From an uncultured Acetatifactor sp. (GTDB lineage: Bacteria > Bacillota > Clostridia > Lachnospirales > Lachnospiraceae), in contig CANQEH010000005.1 in NCBI GenBank assembly GCA_947594835.1, forward strand, positions 1 through 64,000: a DNA stretch of 64,000 nt, read 5' to 3'. The notes under the pieces are model-generated. The model was not told the DNA's origin. It did no database searches and saw nothing but the letters and a program-made list of their open reading frames with translations. The position numbers were made by a program, and so were the translations under genes. Shown here piece after piece: positions 61,541 to 64,000 of this stretch. Positions within the stretch are counted from its first letter, which is position 1; each line of letters begins with the position of its first letter.

Positions 61541-62407
61541 ATGAGGGAAGAATACGGCAGATATCACTGGTATCCCGGCCATATGACCAAGGCCGTCCGC
61601 ATGATGCAGGAGAACATAAAGCTGATCGACCTGGTGATCGAGCTGGTGGACGCCAGGATCCCTTACAGCAGCCAGAACCCGGATATCGACAGGCTGGCCG
61701 CGGGGAAATCCCGCATCCTGCTGTTGAACAAGGCAGATCTGGCCAGTGCGGAGGCAAACGCGCAGTGGGCCGCTTTTTTCCGGGAGAAGGGCATCCATGT
61801 GCAGGAGATCAACGCCAAGACCGGCGAAGGCATCAAAGCCATAGACGCCCTGGTCAGGGAAGCCTGCCGGGAAAAGCTGGAGCGGGATAAAAAGCGGGGG
61901 ATCGTCAACCGGCCCGTGCGGGCCATGGTGGCGGGCATCCCCAACGTGGGCAAGTCCACCTTTATCAACGCCTTTGCGGGGAAAGCCTGTACCAAAACGG
62001 GAAATAAGCCCGGCGTCACCAAGGGGAAACAATGGATACGTCTGAATAAGAGCCTGGAGCTTTTAGACACCCCCGGTATCCTCTGGCCCAGGTTTGAGGA
62101 TGCAAAAGCGGGGATGTATCTGGCTCTGGTGGGCTCCATGAACGATGAGACGCTTCTTTTGGAGGAGCTGGCCTGCGATCTGCTGGACTGCATGCAGGAG
62201 CTGTACCCTGGGGCGGTATCGGAGCGGTATGGCGTCCTTCCTGCCGCAGAGGCGCAGGAGACGCTGGGCCTCATCGCAAAGGCCAGAGGCTGCCTGGGAA
62301 AAGGGGACACATTAGACGATCGGAAGGCCGCCGCCATCCTGCTGGAGGATTTCAGGAGCGGCCGCCTGGGCCGTATGACGTTGGAGCGGCCGCGGGAAAG
62401 GGAATAG
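61541..62407 (+). CDS. rbgA: Ribosome biogenesis GTPase YlqF/RbgA
   Basis: A 288-residue circularly permuted GTPase for late 50S assembly. It starts HWYPGHMTKAVRMMQE. The G4 motif LLNKADL precedes G1 GIPNVGKSTFINAF and G3 DTPGILWP, the permuted order. The C-terminal helical domain binds rRNA. It lies between two signal peptidase genes, an order also seen as rplS-lepB-rbgA-rnhB in other Firmicutes. Confidence 0.96.
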   Translation: MREEYGRYHWYPGHMTKAVRMMQENIKLIDLVIELVDARIPYSSQNPDIDRLAAGKSRILLLNKADLASAEANAQWAAFFREKGIHVQEINAKTGEGIKAIDALVREACREKLERDKKRGIVNRPVRAMVAGIPNVGKSTFINAFAGKACTKTGNKPGVTKGKQWIRLNKSLELLDTPGILWPRFEDAKAGMYLALVGSMNDETLLLEELACDLLDCMQELYPGAVSERYGVLPAAEAQETLGLIAKARGCLGKGDTLDDRKAAAILLEDFRSGRLGRMTLERPRERE

Positions 62408-62438
62408 GGAGTTTGCCCGGAAAGGTTTGGTATACGCA

Positions 62439-62975
62439 ATGAACAAGGTGATGAAAGAAATGATCAGCACGCTTTTGTATCTGCTCTTTGTGCTGTGTGC
62501 GGTGCTGGCGCTGACCAGTTTTGTGTGCCAGCGCACCAAGGTGGAAGGCGCCTCCATGGAACCTACTCTCTATGACGGGGACAATCTCATCGTGGATAAG
62601 ATCAGCTACCGATTCCGTGATCCCAGCCGGTTTGATATCATCGTCTTTCCCCACGAACAGGTGCTCTTTATCAAGCGCATCATCGGCCTGCCCGGGGAAA
62701 CGGTACAGATCGACGCCAAGGGGGATATCTATATCGACGGGGTGCTTCTGCCGGAAGGGTACGGCAAGGAAGTGATCCGGCCGGAAAACGTGGGAATCGC
62801 CATTGAGCCCATCGTGCTGGGAGAAGACGAGTACTTTGTCATGGGAGACAACCGCAACAACAGCGCGGACAGCCGGATGGAGAGCGTGGGAAACGTGAAG
62901 CGGGACGCCATTGTGGGGCGTGCCTGGGTGCGCATCTGGCCCTTTTCCAGATTCGGCGTGCTCAAACATCAGTGA
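62439..62975 (+). CDS. lepB: Signal peptidase I (second copy)
   Basis: A 178-residue signal peptidase with a transmembrane helix at about 9-30, Ser in GASMEPTLYDGD (about 39), Lys in FIKRIIGLPGE (about 79) and MGDNRNNSADSR. It is a different paralogue from the gene at 60961, not a recent duplicate, judging by low similarity outside the motifs. ATG 62439 is 13 bases after GGAAAGG; an in-frame TTG at 62427 is too close to that site. rnhB follows 12 bases later. Confidence 0.95.
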   Translation: MNKVMKEMISTLLYLLFVLCAVLALTSFVCQRTKVEGASMEPTLYDGDNLIVDKISYRFRDPSRFDIIVFPHEQVLFIKRIIGLPGETVQIDAKGDIYIDGVLLPEGYGKEVIRPENVGIAIEPIVLGEDEYFVMGDNRNNSADSRMESVGNVKRDAIVGRAWVRIWPFSRFGVLKHQ

Positions 62976-62987
62976 CGGAGACAGAGT

Positions 62988-63752
62988 ATGGACAGAGAAG
63001 AGAGTATCAGCCAGATACAAAAGACGTTGCAGGCAGCTTGTGAAACAGAGCTGCCTGCCTTCATAGAGGCCCACAGGCAGGATCCCCGGGCCGGGGTGCA
63101 GAAACTGATCGCGTCCGCCCAAAGGCGCCTGGAGGCCCTCGCACGGGAGAGGGAGCGCATAGAAGGGCTTAGAAGGTACGAGGAACAGTACGGGGAGTAT
63201 GAGTATATCTGCGGCATCGACGAGGTGGGCAGAGGGCCTCTGGCGGGGCCTGTGGTGGCCGCCGCCGTGATTCTTCCCAGGGGCTGCCGGATCTTATATA
63301 TAAACGATTCCAAGCAGCTGTCCGAAAAAAAGAGAGAGGAGCTTTATCAGGTGATTCTGGAACAGGCCGTGGCCTGCGCCGTGGGATATGCCACGCCGGA
63401 GCGGATCGACCAGATCAACATCCTGCAGGCCACCTATGAGGCCATGCGGGAGGCCATCGGGAAGCTGAAGCCTTCGCCGGATATCCTGTTAAACGACGCC
63501 GTGACCATCCCGGGGGTGAACCTGCCCCAGGTGCCCATCATCAAGGGGGACGCAAAGAGCATTACCATCGGGGCGGCCAGCATCCTGGCCAAGGTGACCA
63601 GGGACCGGCTGATGCAGGAGTACGACAAGGTATTTCCCGCCTATGATTTTGCGGCAAACAAGGGCTACGGCAGCCCGGCGCACATTGCGGCGCTGAAAAA
63701 ATACGGGCCCACGCCGATCCACCGCAGGAGCTTTATCACACATTTTGTCTGA
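62988..63752 (+). CDS. rnhB: Ribonuclease HII
   Basis: A 254-residue type 2 RNase H that removes ribonucleotides and RNA from RNA-DNA hybrids. An N-terminal extension of about 70 residues typical of Firmicute RnhB precedes the catalytic core: Asp-Glu in CGIDEVGRGPLAGP (about 78-79), ILLNDAVTIPG region and ASILAKVTRDR. It ends PTPIHRRSFITHFV. GGAGACAGAGT precedes the ATG region. Confidence 0.96.
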   Translation: MDREESISQIQKTLQAACETELPAFIEAHRQDPRAGVQKLIASAQRRLEALARERERIEGLRRYEEQYGEYEYICGIDEVGRGPLAGPVVAAAVILPRGCRILYINDSKQLSEKKREELYQVILEQAVACAVGYATPERIDQINILQATYEAMREAIGKLKPSPDILLNDAVTIPGVNLPQVPIIKGDAKSITIGAASILAKVTRDRLMQEYDKVFPAYDFAANKGYGSPAHIAALKKYGPTPIHRRSFITHFV

Positions 63753-63762
63753 GGAGACCGAG

Positions 63763-64000
63763 ATGAGACTGAGGATGCCATGGGGAAATGTACAGATGTC
63801 TGAGACGTCCGCACAGGGTAAGCGGGCAGACGGATCTTTGCGCTCATCCAGCCCCTACGGGAGCGCCCAGGCGGCCAGCATCAGCCGTCAGATCCGCTCC
63901 CTGGTGCCGGGCCAGACCCTGCACGGAGAGATCGTGGGCCGGAATGGCAGCGAGGTACAGATCCGATTAAGCGACGACGTGGTCATCCAGGCGAGGGTGG
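63763..64000 (+). CDS. Uncharacterised protein, 5' part (runs off the window)
   Basis: An open frame from ATG 63763 (GAGGAG upstream) gives 79 residues before the window ends. The first 45 residues are polar, Ser/Gln/Arg-rich. Then SLVPGQTLHGEIVGRNGSEVQIRLSD looks like the start of a beta-rich domain, somewhat like FliK-type or similar hypothetical proteins encoded after rnhB in related genomes. The assignment is weak and the function unknown. It begins 10 bases after rnhB, so probably the same operon. Confidence 0.55.
   Translation, partial: MRLRMPWGNVQMSETSAQGKRADGSLRSSSPYGSAQAASISRQIRSLVPGQTLHGEIVGRNGSEVQIRLSDDVVIQARV

Noticed and set aside
1-64000. tRNA, rRNA or mobile element genes
   Set aside because: I looked for CCA-type tRNA ends with T-loop GGTTCGA patterns, rRNA motifs, transposase or integrase motifs and attachment repeats in the gaps, and found none I could support.

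Overview
The window is a gene-dense, GC-rich stretch of a chromosome from a strictly anaerobic, spore-forming Firmicute, most likely a Lachnospiraceae-type Clostridium relative. The evidence is the class III (oxygen-sensitive) ribonucleotide reductase nrdDG, the cotJABC spore coat operon and a GerA/SpoVAF-type germination protein, the gene order rpmF-plsX-acpP-rnc-smc-ftsY and ffh-rpsP-khpA-rimM-trmD-rplS, a tryptophan T-box, a consensus catabolite-responsive (cre) site, and the zinc-ribbon form of L32. No phage, insertion sequence, plasmid function, rRNA or tRNA was seen. Two genes are cut by the window edges (a purine permease at the left, an uncharacterised protein at the right).

Layout. 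1-4.7 kb: purine permease end, a membrane-anchored MutS-like ATPase, a small membrane protein, a YjjG-type HAD nucleotidase and a WYL regulator. 4.7-8.2 kb: nrdD-nrdG-dut, a deoxynucleotide operon behind a candidate NrdR operator. 8.2-11.9 kb: germination protein, DegV, cotJABC. 12-17.7 kb: an unusual lipoprotein (solute-binding domain joined to a 5'-nucleotidase C-terminal domain) overlapping a hybrid sensor kinase, then a carboxylesterase. 17.8-22.5 kb: a two-component system with an unknown membrane-anchored third gene, and an alanine/glycine:cation symporter. 22.7-30.9 kb: MoxR-DUF58-DUF4129 genes translationally coupled to a fused radical SAM protein, RNase G and a Nudix hydrolase. 31.3-39 kb: PFL-family protein, tmcAL (minus), pta-ackA, an acyltransferase (minus) and a C39 peptidase-like protein. 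39-45.9 kb: T-box and trpE-trpGD-trpC-trpF-trpB-trpA. 45.9-64 kb: housekeeping genes for ribosome, fatty acid synthesis, chromosome condensation and protein secretion, with ilvA and yitT interposed between ftsY and ylxM, a trmD fused to an acetyltransferase domain, and lepB-rbgA-lepB-rnhB.

The most unusual signal is not protein coding. Three intergenic sites (22522-22678, 30903-31308 with three tandem units, 60135-60263) carry the same self-complementary core. At each site the core is bounded by long outer arms whose sequence is different from site to site but complementary within the site. Core stems also show compensatory changes between copies. This looks like a dispersed structured element under selection for folding, placed each time just after the last gene of an operon. 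The second point of interest is the lipoprotein-hybrid kinase pair at 12095-16277, which looks like a nucleoside- or nucleotide-sensing relay. Two genes (8223 and 21113) have their ribosome binding site inside the 3' arm of a terminator-like hairpin.

All functional calls are from reading motifs, reading frames and gene order by eye. No database search or folding program was run.
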